A DNA stretch of 32,096 nucleotides, taken from NCBI GenBank assembly GCA_023255165.1, contig JALRJD010000349.1, positions 1 through 32,096 on the forward strand, given 5' to 3'. Position 1 is the stretch's first letter. Every line of letters starts with the position of its first letter. Made by a program: the position numbers and the translations under genes. Source of the DNA: Porticoccaceae bacterium (lineage in GTDB: Bacteria; Pseudomonadota; Gammaproteobacteria; Pseudomonadales; Porticoccaceae). The notes beneath the pieces were generated by a model that ran no database searches, was not told the origin of the DNA, and saw nothing but the letters and a program-made list of their open reading frames with translations. Of this stretch, positions 19,006 through 28,073 are shown piece by piece.

Positions 19006-21603
19006 CTAAAGCCAGAGCATGCGCCCCATTTCAAAGGGGTGACTGAGCAACTGGTGATAGGGGTAGAGCCGCAGGCGATACTGTTTCAGACCGCAGTCGA
19101 TCGGCGTCCATTGTACCGAGAACAGGGTTGCTGACTGTGACCCCTGATCTCTGTTTTCCGGCTCCTGCTTAAGCTGTTGCAGACGAATGCAACTGTCGGC
19201 GGCGAACTGTTCGTGGGCAAATTCGCCGACCAGACATTCCACCAGAATATCCTCAGCCTGCAGACCGTTGAGATTCACTGCCACAGTCAAGGTGACGGTC
19301 TCGCGCAGATGAATCTCCTCAAGCGGCTGCTCCACACAGCGAGCACTGACACCGGGCCAACTCTCGGCAACCCGTTTTTTCCATGTCGCCAGACTGTCTG
19401 CCTGGCCCTGCCCAGCGAGCCTTGCACCCTGCCGAGCCGCACTCAGGTAGGGTAATTTAATGTAGTCGCAGACCATTCGCTCGGCGCTAAAGCGCGCAAT
19501 GGTCGAGGCCATCGAGGCTTTCGACATCGCCACCCAGCGCGCTGGATATTTTTTATTGCCACGCTGTTGCCAGGCCGGAATTGCCTGGTTTTGCAAGATA
19601 TTGAGAATATCAATCGCCTCCTGACGATCGCGATAATCAGCGCTGTAGTCCGGATCATGGGGTGCCACCGCCCAACCATTTTCGCCGTTGTAGCCCTCAT
19701 CCCACCAACCGTCGCGGATACTCAGATTGACCACCCCGTTAACCGCCGCTTTTTGACCTGATGTGCCGCAGGCTTCCATTGGATACTGCGGCGTGTTCAA
19801 CCAGATATCACAACCGGACACCAGTGCGCGCGCCAGGGCAATATCATAGCCCTCAAGCAGAATAATCCTGCCAATAAAGCGCGTTTCCAGTGAACGCTGG
19901 TAGAGCTGTTTGATAATCTCCTTGCCCTCGTCATCATTGGGATGGGCCTTGCCGGCAAAGACAAAAATCACCGGCCGTGTGACATCCCTGACCAGTTCGG
20001 CCAGGCGCTCGAGTTCCAGGAACAGCAGCCCGGCGCGTTTATAGCTGGCGAAGCGCCGGGCAAAACCAATCAACAGCAGCTCGTTATCCGGCTGCAGCAG
20101 ACAGTGGGTGCTGCGTTCAATCAAGGCCTGGCTGAGGCCATTGCGCTGATGCTGAATTTTTAAGCGGGTGAGAATTTCACCCAGCAGACGTTTTTTGATA
20201 CTGCAGTGCACCGCCCACCAGGTGTGGTCGTCCACCTCCTGCAACTGCTGCCAATAATGGTTGTTATGCAATTGCTGACGCCAGGTGGGCAGTTGCTGAT
20301 CAAACAGCTCGACCCAGCGCTTGTGAATAAAACTCTCCACATGCACGCCATTGGTAATGTAAGTGATGGGGTTTTCGGCGGCATCGATTTGCGGCCACAT
20401 GGTCTGCTCCATGCGCGCGGCAACATCGCGGTGAATGCGGCTGACACCGTTGTGAAAACGTGAGCAGCGCAGCGCCAGTGCGGTCATATTAAACTGGTCG
20501 TGTCTCTCTACCGACTGGCCCAATTGAAACAGGCGCTGACTGTCGATGGGCAGGTCCCGCAGAAAAGCACTGAAGTAATGCTCGACAACCGAGCGGTCAA
20601 AGTGGTCGTGCCCGGCGGCGATGGGCGTGTGGATGGTAAACAGGGTTGAAGCCGCAACCTGTTCCAGCGCCGCTTCAAAATCATGATGGTTTTTTTCACC
20701 ATTACCGCCTTCAATCCCGTTGTGTAAAATCTGCCGCGTGCGTTCAATCGCCGAAAATGCCGCATGGCCCTCGTTGATATGCCACACCGTTGGCTTTATT
20801 CCCATGGCCTGCAGCGCTCGGGCGCCGCCGATGCCCAAAATCATTTCCTGCTGCAGTCTAATAGTGCGATCTCCGCCATATAACTGTCTGGTGATCTGAC
20901 GATTTTCAGAACTGTTTTCGGCGATATCCGAGTCGAGCAAAATTAACTGAATGCGCCCCACCGCGACGGTCCAGAGTTTGATTGTCACCAGTTCCTCGGC
21001 GATTGGCAGCGCGACACGCAGTGGCTTACCGGCGCTGTCGGTAACCTGTTTAATCGGTGAATCACAAAATGACTGACAACCGTAGTGAGCAATCTGGTGA
21101 CCCTCGGCATCAATAATCTGGGTAAAGTAACCCTGATGGTAGAGCAACCCCACCGCAACCATGGCCACCCCCATATCGCTGGCAGCCTTGCAGTGATCGC
21201 CGGCAAGAATCCCCAAGCCGCCGGAGTAGATCGGGAAGCTTTCATGAAAGCCGAACTCGGCACAAAAATAGGCAATCAATGTGCCCGCTGGCAGCAGATC
21301 TTCCGCCTCTACCTGCCTCACCGCCGGATTGCAGTAATCGTGAAACCATTTGATCACCCGACGATATTTTTTCAGGTACTTTCGATCTTTGGATGCAGCC
21401 AGCAAAATCGACTCATCGACCCGGCGCAGAAACAGTGAAGGGTTGTGGCGGCAGGCGGACCAGAGCTCCTGGTCAAGCAGTACAAACAGTTCGCGTATCG
21501 GGCTTTTCCAGCTGTAGAGCAGATTTTCCGAAAGCTCTTCCAGCCCTGCGATGGCGTCGGGAATCCGTGGTTTAACCTCGAGACTGAATTCTGTGATCTG
21601 CAT
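19006..21603 (-). CDS. glgP: Alpha-glucan phosphorylase (GT35), long form with DUF3417-like N-terminus
   Basis: YFCAEFGFHESFPIYSGGLGILAGDHCKAASDMGV; PLP-Lys region MEACGTSGQKAAVNG. Confidence 0.95.
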   Translation of the reverse strand: MQITEFSLEVKPRIPDAIAGLEELSENLLYSWKSPIRELFVLLDQELWSACRHNPSLFLRRVDESILLAASKDRKYLKKYRRVIKWFHDYCNPAVRQVEAEDLLPAGTLIAYFCAEFGFHESFPIYSGGLGILAGDHCKAASDMGVAMVAVGLLYHQGYFTQIIDAEGHQIAHYGCQSFCDSPIKQVTDSAGKPLRVALPIAEELVTIKLWTVAVGRIQLILLDSDIAENSSENRQITRQLYGGDRTIRLQQEMILGIGGARALQAMGIKPTVWHINEGHAAFSAIERTRQILHNGIEGGNGEKNHHDFEAALEQVAASTLFTIHTPIAAGHDHFDRSVVEHYFSAFLRDLPIDSQRLFQLGQSVERHDQFNMTALALRCSRFHNGVSRIHRDVAARMEQTMWPQIDAAENPITYITNGVHVESFIHKRWVELFDQQLPTWRQQLHNNHYWQQLQEVDDHTWWAVHCSIKKRLLGEILTRLKIQHQRNGLSQALIERSTHCLLQPDNELLLIGFARRFASYKRAGLLFLELERLAELVRDVTRPVIFVFAGKAHPNDDEGKEIIKQLYQRSLETRFIGRIILLEGYDIALARALVSGCDIWLNTPQYPMEACGTSGQKAAVNGVVNLSIRDGWWDEGYNGENGWAVAPHDPDYSADYRDRQEAIDILNILQNQAIPAWQQRGNKKYPARWVAMSKASMASTIARFSAERMVCDYIKLPYLSAARQGARLAGQGQADSLATWKKRVAESWPGVSARCVEQPLEEIHLRETVTLTVAVNLNGLQAEDILVECLVGEFAHEQFAADSCIRLQQLKQEPENRDQGSQSATLFSVQWTPIDCGLKQYRLRLYPYHQLLSHPFEMGRMLWL

Positions 21604-21691
21604 AATCGAACCGGGCTTTTTATTCTCTGGACCGAATATTCTCTGAACTGGCCGCGCCCATTGACTCTAAAAGTCGGCTGCGAAATGAAAC

Positions 21692-21705
21692 TTGATGCCG
21701 ATCAA
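21692..21705. promoter_or_regulatory. Consensus FNR/ANR box TTGAT-GCCG-ATCAA upstream of glgP
   Basis: Perfect consensus; centre about 95 bp upstream of glgP ATG (21603, minus strand); also in the region divergent to the FixL-like gene. Confidence 0.85.
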
Positions 21706-21806
21706 GATGCTATTTCATAGCGCGAAACTGTTTTTTGCAGAGAGCCGCCAACCCCGCGCCGAACACTGGATATCAATTGTTTCGTCGTCTATATCTTTAT
21801 TCAACC

Positions 21807-21840
21807 AAGAGCTTCACTTAGTCAAGAGCTTTACTTAGTC
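21807..21840. repeat. 17-bp tandem duplication (aagagctt[c/t]acttagtc) upstream of the FixL-like gene
   Basis: Two copies differing at one base. Confidence 0.85.
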
Positions 21841-21959
21841 AAACTGACTTATCCGTACAGACAGGGTTGGAACATAGCCATATTGCAACCTGCCTATCTG
21901 TACCGCATTTTTTGCCCTCTCAGGAACACCTTGAGACCGTGATTGATACAGGTATTGTT

Positions 21960-23495
21960 ATGCAGGAAGGCACAGACATCATCATGGACTATCTCGAGCT
22001 GCCAAAACCCATAGCACTTGTGCTTGATGCCGCCGGGAATATCGAACATCTCAGCGCCGACGCCTGCACTCTGTTGGGTTATTCACCGCAGGAACTGTTG
22101 GGCGTCAACTGGATATCCCTGTGCCTGCCGGACTCCTGGCAGCTGAAAACCAAAGCCATTTTTGACCATCTCGCCAACCACTCGGATGGCGAGCCGGAAC
22201 AATATATCTATCCGATTATGGCTAAAAACGGCGACCGCTTTATGTTCTCCTGGCACAGTGAAGCGCGTCGCGATCCCGGCGGCGCCTTTATCGGCTCGAT
22301 CACCACAGGCATTAAAATTCGCGACAACGTTTTACAGGACAAAAATTCACTGTTGCAATCCGCAGCGCGAAATCAAGCGGTTCTCGACAATGCCATCGAA
22401 GCTATTATCAGCATCGACAACGGCGGCACCATCACCCATATCAACAACACCACGGAAAGGATTTTTGGCTACAGCGAAGACGAACTGATCGGCACCAATA
22501 TCGCCCTGTTGCTGCCCGAGATTACACTCAGCGACCAGCGCGATATCAGCCACTACCTGCAACCTGAAAACAATCATCAGTTCGGCGTCAACCGCGAAGT
22601 AAAGGCCCGGCACAAAGACGGCAGCAGCGTGCCCATAGAGTTAACGGTAGCTGAAATCAGCATTGCCGGGGTGCGCAGTTTTACCGGCATTATGCGCGAT
22701 ATCAGTGAACGCAAACTCAGCGAAGCGCGGCTGAAACAAAGCAAAGAGGAGGTGCAGCAGGCGCGCGACCATCTCGCCCATCTCGACCGTTTGCATATCG
22801 CCAGCGAAATGTCGACCGGCATCGCCCACGAACTCAATCAACCTCTAACCGCAATCTCGATGTATGCCCAGGCCTGCCGCAACCTGATCAAGAACGGCAA
22901 ATCCGATGATGCGCTGTTGCCAACTCTGGCCAGAATTGACAAGCAGGCACAGCGCGCCGGCGATATTATTCGCAATATACGCTCACTGATGGACAAGCAG
23001 ACACCCCACCACCAGCTCACAGACATCAATGCCCTGATCGAAAACACCATCGAACTGGCGCAGGTTGATATGCACTGCAAAGCGATCATATTCGAATGCC
23101 AGCTATCACCCGACCTGCCGATGATGGAAATTGTTCTCGGTCAAATACAACAGGTTATTCTCAATTTAATTCGCAACGCCTGCGATGCGATGGCCGACAA
23201 TCATGTGACAGACAAACGTATCACCATTATCAGCGAAAACAGTCCACCCGGCTTTGTCACCATCAGAGTCAGAGATCGCGGAACCGGCATTGACCGCGAG
23301 CACGCGGACAAACTGTTTCAGGCGTTTTACTCCACTAAAAGTCACGGCATGGGCATGGGGCTGGCCATCAGCCACTCGATTATCAGTAACCACGGCGGTG
23401 ATATGAGCATCAATCACGACTACACAGCCGGCGCCGAGATTGCCTTTACCCTGCCACTGATGCCCGAACTTGGAGAACCTGCCCATGGCAGCTGA
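21960..23495 (+). CDS. FixL-like PAS-PAS sensor histidine kinase (ORF open from TTG 21867)
   Basis: Two PAS domains, H-box GIAHELNQPLTAISMYAQACRNLI, N-box LNLIRNACDAM, GMGMGLAISHSII. Confidence 0.9.
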   Translation: MQEGTDIIMDYLELPKPIALVLDAAGNIEHLSADACTLLGYSPQELLGVNWISLCLPDSWQLKTKAIFDHLANHSDGEPEQYIYPIMAKNGDRFMFSWHSEARRDPGGAFIGSITTGIKIRDNVLQDKNSLLQSAARNQAVLDNAIEAIISIDNGGTITHINNTTERIFGYSEDELIGTNIALLLPEITLSDQRDISHYLQPENNHQFGVNREVKARHKDGSSVPIELTVAEISIAGVRSFTGIMRDISERKLSEARLKQSKEEVQQARDHLAHLDRLHIASEMSTGIAHELNQPLTAISMYAQACRNLIKNGKSDDALLPTLARIDKQAQRAGDIIRNIRSLMDKQTPHHQLTDINALIENTIELAQVDMHCKAIIFECQLSPDLPMMEIVLGQIQQVILNLIRNACDAMADNHVTDKRITIISENSPPGFVTIRVRDRGTGIDREHADKLFQAFYSTKSHGMGMGLAISHSIISNHGGDMSINHDYTAGAEIAFTLPLMPELGEPAHGS

Positions 23496-24099
23496 ACAGA
23501 GGGTTTACATTGTTGACGACGACAGGGATGTTGCCGATGCGATGTCGATGCTGCTTGAATCCACCGGGTTGCAGACCAGGCTCTATGCCTCTGCCCAGGA
23601 CTTTATGCAGCAGGATGTTTCACAGTTGGCCGGCTGCGTGGTGCTGGATGTGCGCATGCCCAATATCAATGGGCTCGAACTGCAGCAGGAGATAAGGCGC
23701 GACAACCCCAACCTGCCGGTGGTCTTTGTCAGCGGCCATGGCGACGTGCCGATAGCCGTGCAGGCAATGAAAAATGGCGCGCTGGAGTTTTTGCAAAAGC
23801 CATTTCGCGATCAGGAGTTTATCGACTGTGTCTACCGCGCTCTGAACCTGAACAACGAGGCGCTCAATCATCGCAATAGAGTGAGTTCAATACAGGCGCG
23901 TATCGACAGCCTGACCAAGCGCGAATATGAAATAATGCATCTGATAACGGCGGGCAATCTGACCAAGGTGATTGCCGACAAACTTAATATCAGCCCGCGC
24001 ACGGTGGAGATACACCGCGCGCGAACCATGGAAAAGATGCAGGCCAAAACATTGGCGCAGCTGGTGCAGATGGTGGTTGAGGCCGAAAACCATGCCTGA
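23485..24099 (+). CDS. FixJ-family response regulator (receiver + LuxR HTH)
   Basis: VYIVDDDRDVADAM, VVLDVRMPNING, LQKPF, LTKREYEIMHLITAGNLTKVIADKLNISPRTVEIHRARTMEKM; overlaps kinase gene by 11 bp. Confidence 0.93.
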   Translation: MAAEQRVYIVDDDRDVADAMSMLLESTGLQTRLYASAQDFMQQDVSQLAGCVVLDVRMPNINGLELQQEIRRDNPNLPVVFVSGHGDVPIAVQAMKNGALEFLQKPFRDQEFIDCVYRALNLNNEALNHRNRVSSIQARIDSLTKREYEIMHLITAGNLTKVIADKLNISPRTVEIHRARTMEKMQAKTLAQLVQMVVEAENHA

Positions 24100-24181
24100 T
24101 GCTTAAATTAACAGGCCCAATATAAAGCCCTTGAGACCTGAGTAGTAAGGGCCCGAATTACGGAAATCCCCGCACTGCTCC

Positions 24182-24967
24182 TTAACCCGCGCGTTTATAC
24201 ACCAGCTGTTTTTCCGCACCACGCTCCACATGATTGCTGGCGATCAGAAGTTGCAGGCCATCCATATCGATCAGTCGCACCCGGTGGCGGTCGGCGGCAA
24301 TCAACCCCTGCTCCTCGAGGCGCTTGAACAGACGGCTGACGGTCTCCACCGCCAGACCCAGATAGTTGGCAATATCATAGCGTGCCATGCTCAGGCGAAA
24401 CTCAATCGCCGATTCCCCGCGATCGTGCATGCGCTGCGAAATATCCAACAGAAAATGCGCCAGGCGCTGTTCCGCTCTCATCTTGCCGAGCACCATCATC
24501 AGATGGCTCTCGCGAAACATCATGCAACTGACTGAGCGCAGCAAGCGGTTGTAGACTTTCTGATTACTCTGCAGCGAGGCATCCTTAAATCTATCAAAGG
24601 GCAAACTGCACACGCTTGAGGTCTCCAGTGCCTCAACCTCACACATATATCTGCTGGTGTCGATACCATCTATGCCGAGGATATCAGTGGAAAAATGAAA
24701 CCCTGTCACCTGCCTGTCGCCGGATTCATCGACAATGCAGGATTTGAAACAGCCCGACCGAATAAGATACAGAGAATGAAATTTATCGCCCTGCAAAAAC
24801 AGGCGCTGCCCTTTCATCAGGGGTTTTTCATGATTGATAATACTGGATAGTTCGCTATTTTCACTGCTGTTTAAAGTGCTGATAAGGCAGCTCTTCCGCG
24901 CCAGACAAAAATTACAGGTAACTTTTTTAAGGCGGTTTAATGTGACGACTGCATTGGTTGATTCCAT
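24182..24967 (-). CDS. FNR/ANR-type Crp-Fnr regulator with Fe-S cysteine pattern
   Basis: CNFCLARKSC (C-x2-C-x5-C), central MCEVEALETSSVCSLPFDRF, HTH RYDIANYLGLAVETVSRLFKRLEEQGLI. Confidence 0.93.
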   Translation of the reverse strand: MESTNAVVTLNRLKKVTCNFCLARKSCLISTLNSSENSELSSIINHEKPLMKGQRLFLQGDKFHSLYLIRSGCFKSCIVDESGDRQVTGFHFSTDILGIDGIDTSRYMCEVEALETSSVCSLPFDRFKDASLQSNQKVYNRLLRSVSCMMFRESHLMMVLGKMRAEQRLAHFLLDISQRMHDRGESAIEFRLSMARYDIANYLGLAVETVSRLFKRLEEQGLIAADRHRVRLIDMDGLQLLIASNHVERGAEKQLVYKRAG

Positions 24968-25073
24968 GTCCGAATCTCCTTATTGGTAATTCACTATTCG
25001 TCCGTCAAATAATTAATTTCACTGCGTTAAAATTCAAAAAAAATATTTCCCGGTCGCCCAAGACGGTCCCGGC

Positions 25074-25394
25074 CTAGGCCGCATAGGCGGACTGCTGCGC
25101 ATCAGATTGACCGCCCTGACCGGCCCACATAAACCCCGCGCGTCTGTCCGTTGACCAGATCAATAGTGCATTCAGCCGCGGATAAACAGTCTCGGATTTA
25201 TCCGGGGTTTTGATCTCGACCTGCAACAACATCCCCGCATTTAAAAAGTTGGGAGCCCGCTCGATGCCGAGACCGGAGAGACCGATATTGCGCACAGGGC
25301 AGATGGCAACCCGTTTTCCGGCCTGATAAAACTCTGCCAGACAGCATTGAGTATTGACGGTCAATGGCCTGCGACTTCCCATGCGATGTTCCAT
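25074..25394 (-). CDS. PilZ-domain protein
   Basis: GSRRPL ... RNIGLSGLGIE (RxxxR/[DN]xSxxG) within about 106 aa. Confidence 0.7.
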   Translation of the reverse strand: MEHRMGSRRPLTVNTQCCLAEFYQAGKRVAICPVRNIGLSGLGIERAPNFLNAGMLLQVEIKTPDKSETVYPRLNALLIWSTDRRAGFMWAGQGGQSDAQQSAYAA

Positions 25395-25640
25395 AATTTA
25401 ACTCCGTTTGCAAGAGTGATAAATGGCAATGCGATCCAATTTCTGAACAGACCGGGCAGCCTAGAATAGCAAAGCGAAATAGTCAGGCAATAAGGAGCTT
25501 TGCGTAATTTATTGCGGAAACTACGTACTTTTAAAACCGAATAATTTTTAATGTGTCGGAAAAATAGGTACAAATACTTATTTTGGTGGCCACCACATCG
25601 TGACAGTATTTTGCTCCTTATAATAATTATTTTTCAGCAG

Positions 25641-26162
25641 GTGTCCGTCGTGACCAGCAGCCCTTTTAACAGCAGTATAAAAATAAATAACCTTAAAAAA
25701 CGCACCCATAAAACAGCTATTCAGAAACCCGATATCTATGTTGCGCTGGTCGTCAGCGATATGACCATTCACAGACAGATTGTCGACCTGCTGTCGGCCA
25801 TGAATATTCAAACCATCACCCACACCAAAGGCCAGAGCCTGATCGACAGTCTGATGGATAGCCTGACGGATGGCCTGACGGATGGCCTGATGGATAGCCT
25901 GAACGAGCAGCATCCATTACAGCAGACCCACTGCCTGATTATCGAAACCGAGCTCGATGATATGTACGGTGTCAGCCTGTTTAAAAAACTGCTGGTGATT
26001 TGCCACGGCCTGCCGCCGACCATCATGATTGGCGTGCGCAATGCCAGCACCGTAGAGGCAGTCGAAGTGATGGCGCTAGGCGCCATCGACTACATTGAAA
26101 AACCCTTTTCATCGCGGCAGCTGATTGTCTCCCTGAATCACGCCCTGGAAAGCAGACTATAA
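25641..26162 (+). CDS. Degenerate FixJ-like receiver-domain protein without output domain (start uncertain; ORF open from 25551)
   Basis: Aligns by eye to the FixJ receiver at 23485: CLIIETELDDMYGVSL vs CVVLDVRMPNINGLEL; GAIDYIEKPF vs GALEFLQKPF. Confidence 0.75.
   Translation: MSVVTSSPFNSSIKINNLKKRTHKTAIQKPDIYVALVVSDMTIHRQIVDLLSAMNIQTITHTKGQSLIDSLMDSLTDGLTDGLMDSLNEQHPLQQTHCLIIETELDDMYGVSLFKKLLVICHGLPPTIMIGVRNASTVEAVEVMALGAIDYIEKPFSSRQLIVSLNHALESRL
25845..25904. repeat. Five 12-bp tandem repeats (gatggcctgacg-like) inside the receiver
   Basis: Units at 25845, 25857, 25869, 25881, 25893; encode DSLM DSLT DGLT DGLM DSLN. Confidence 0.9.
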
Positions 26163-26182
26163 AGCGGGGATAAACAGCAACC

Positions 26183-27979
26183 TTGGACCATGACGCCATT
26201 CGTATCGCCTACTTTAGTATGGAAATTGCCCTGCAACCGGGCATGCCCACCTACGCTGGCGGTCTTGGCATTCTCGCCGGCGACACGCTGCGCTCGGCGG
26301 CGGATATGCGAGTGCCAATGGTGGCGATCTCGCTGCTGCCGCGCTGGGGTTATTTCAAGCAGACATTGGGCGAAGACGGCTGGCAGCATGAAAGCCCGTC
26401 CAGCTGGGTGGTAGAGAATTTTCTGCAACAGGTCGAAGCGCGCACCGAGATGTCGATCGACGGCCGCAGGGTGGTGATCCGAGCCTGGAGATATAAACTC
26501 AGAGGCGGCGAAAATCCCGAGAGTGGAAACAACCCTGGCAACGATAAAAGCGGGGGCGACAGCGAAAGCTCTAACAGTGTCGATATCTATTTTCTCGACA
26601 CCGACATGGAAGAAAACAGCGACTACGACCGCTCCTTGTCACATTACCTCTATGGTGGCGACAGCCACTACCGACTCTGTCAGGAGGCGATTCTCGGTAT
26701 CGGCGGCGCGCGTATGCTGGCGGCTCTGGGCTACACCGGACTGCAGCGCTATCACCTCAACGAGGGCCATGCCAGTCTGCTGATTCTGGAGCTGCGCAAA
26801 CAGCAGCAGGATCTTTTAAACAGCCATGGCAACAGTGATAACAATAATAACCCTGACAATATTACCGAAGCGGTGCGCGATCTCTGTGTCTTTACCACCC
26901 ACACACCAGTGCCCGCCGGGCATGACCAGTTTCCCCTCAGTGAAGTCTCCGCGGTGCTCGGCCCTGACTATTTGCTGATCGGCTGCGAAGATCTGTTCTG
27001 TTTTGATAACAAACTCAATATGACCTATCTGGCGCTCGCCAACAGCCGCTATATCAATGGCGTGGCGAAACAACACAGTCATCTGTCGCAGCAGATGTAC
27101 GCCGGCTACCATATCGACCACATCACCAATGGCGTGCATGCGGCCAGCTGGGTATGCGAGCCGATGCAGCGTCTCTATGACCAATATATTCCCGGCTGGC
27201 GAATGGACAACCTGAGTCTGCGCGGCGCATTGAACATTCCCCGCACACCTATTCACCAGGCGCATCAGGCGGCCAAACAAAAACTGCTGGAAACGGTCAA
27301 CAGCCTCACCAGTACCGACAAACAGATGGAACCGCAGTTTTTTACGATTGGTTTCGCCCGCCGCGCGGCGGTCTACAAACGCCCTGATCTGCTGTTCACC
27401 GATATCGGGCGGCTAAAATCAATCTGCGGCAAATTTCTACGTCTGCAGATTATCTATGCCGGCAAGGCCCACCCCAATGATCAACAGGGCAAGCTGCTGA
27501 TTCAAAAAATTATCCGTCTGGCCAACAGCCTCGATCAGAATATCAATATTGTCTATCTGCCCAACTACGATATTAGTCTCGCCAGATTAATGATCAGCGG
27601 CTGCGACCTGTGGCTGAATACCCCGCGGCCGCCACTGGAGGCATCCGGCACCAGCGGCATGAAAGCCGCGCTTAACGGCGTGCCCTCATTGAGCACCATG
27701 GATGGCTGGTGGCTGGAGGGCTGTATCGAGGGTTTAACCGGCTGGGGTATTGGCGAAACCGGCGGCGGTTTGGCCAGCAAATTAACCGAACAGAGCGAGG
27801 ACCGTCAGCGCCTTGAGGCTGGCTCGCTGTATCACAAACTGGAACAGATTATTTTGCCGCTCTACTACCAGAACCAGCTCGGCTATCTGGACATTATGCG
27901 TCATGCGATTGCGCTGAATGGCTCCTATTTCAATACTGAACGCATGCTCAACCAATATATTGCCAAAGCTTACTACTAG
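26183..27979 (+). CDS. Second alpha-glucan family phosphorylase (GT35), short form, TTG start
   Basis: IAYFSMEIALQPGMPTYAGGLGILAGDTLRSAADM; LEASGTSGMKAALNG; about 598 aa. Confidence 0.92.
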   Translation: MDHDAIRIAYFSMEIALQPGMPTYAGGLGILAGDTLRSAADMRVPMVAISLLPRWGYFKQTLGEDGWQHESPSSWVVENFLQQVEARTEMSIDGRRVVIRAWRYKLRGGENPESGNNPGNDKSGGDSESSNSVDIYFLDTDMEENSDYDRSLSHYLYGGDSHYRLCQEAILGIGGARMLAALGYTGLQRYHLNEGHASLLILELRKQQQDLLNSHGNSDNNNNPDNITEAVRDLCVFTTHTPVPAGHDQFPLSEVSAVLGPDYLLIGCEDLFCFDNKLNMTYLALANSRYINGVAKQHSHLSQQMYAGYHIDHITNGVHAASWVCEPMQRLYDQYIPGWRMDNLSLRGALNIPRTPIHQAHQAAKQKLLETVNSLTSTDKQMEPQFFTIGFARRAAVYKRPDLLFTDIGRLKSICGKFLRLQIIYAGKAHPNDQQGKLLIQKIIRLANSLDQNINIVYLPNYDISLARLMISGCDLWLNTPRPPLEASGTSGMKAALNGVPSLSTMDGWWLEGCIEGLTGWGIGETGGGLASKLTEQSEDRQRLEAGSLYHKLEQIILPLYYQNQLGYLDIMRHAIALNGSYFNTERMLNQYIAKAYY

Positions 27980-28073
27980 GCCCGTATTGCCAGCGCTGAC
28001 AAAACCGGTAGATTGAAAAAGTGGTAACACTCTGGCGCCCGATTTAAATAACCGCCACCAAACGGGGTTTTGA

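Noticed and set aside
24127-24152. GCCCTT-N14-AAGGGC inverted repeat between FixJ-like and FNR genes (possible terminator)
   Set aside because: Short stem, long loop and no T-tract; not enough to call a terminator.
25354-25364. TTGACGGTCAA palindrome
   Set aside because: Only 1-bp spacer and inside the PilZ coding region, not an FNR box geometry.
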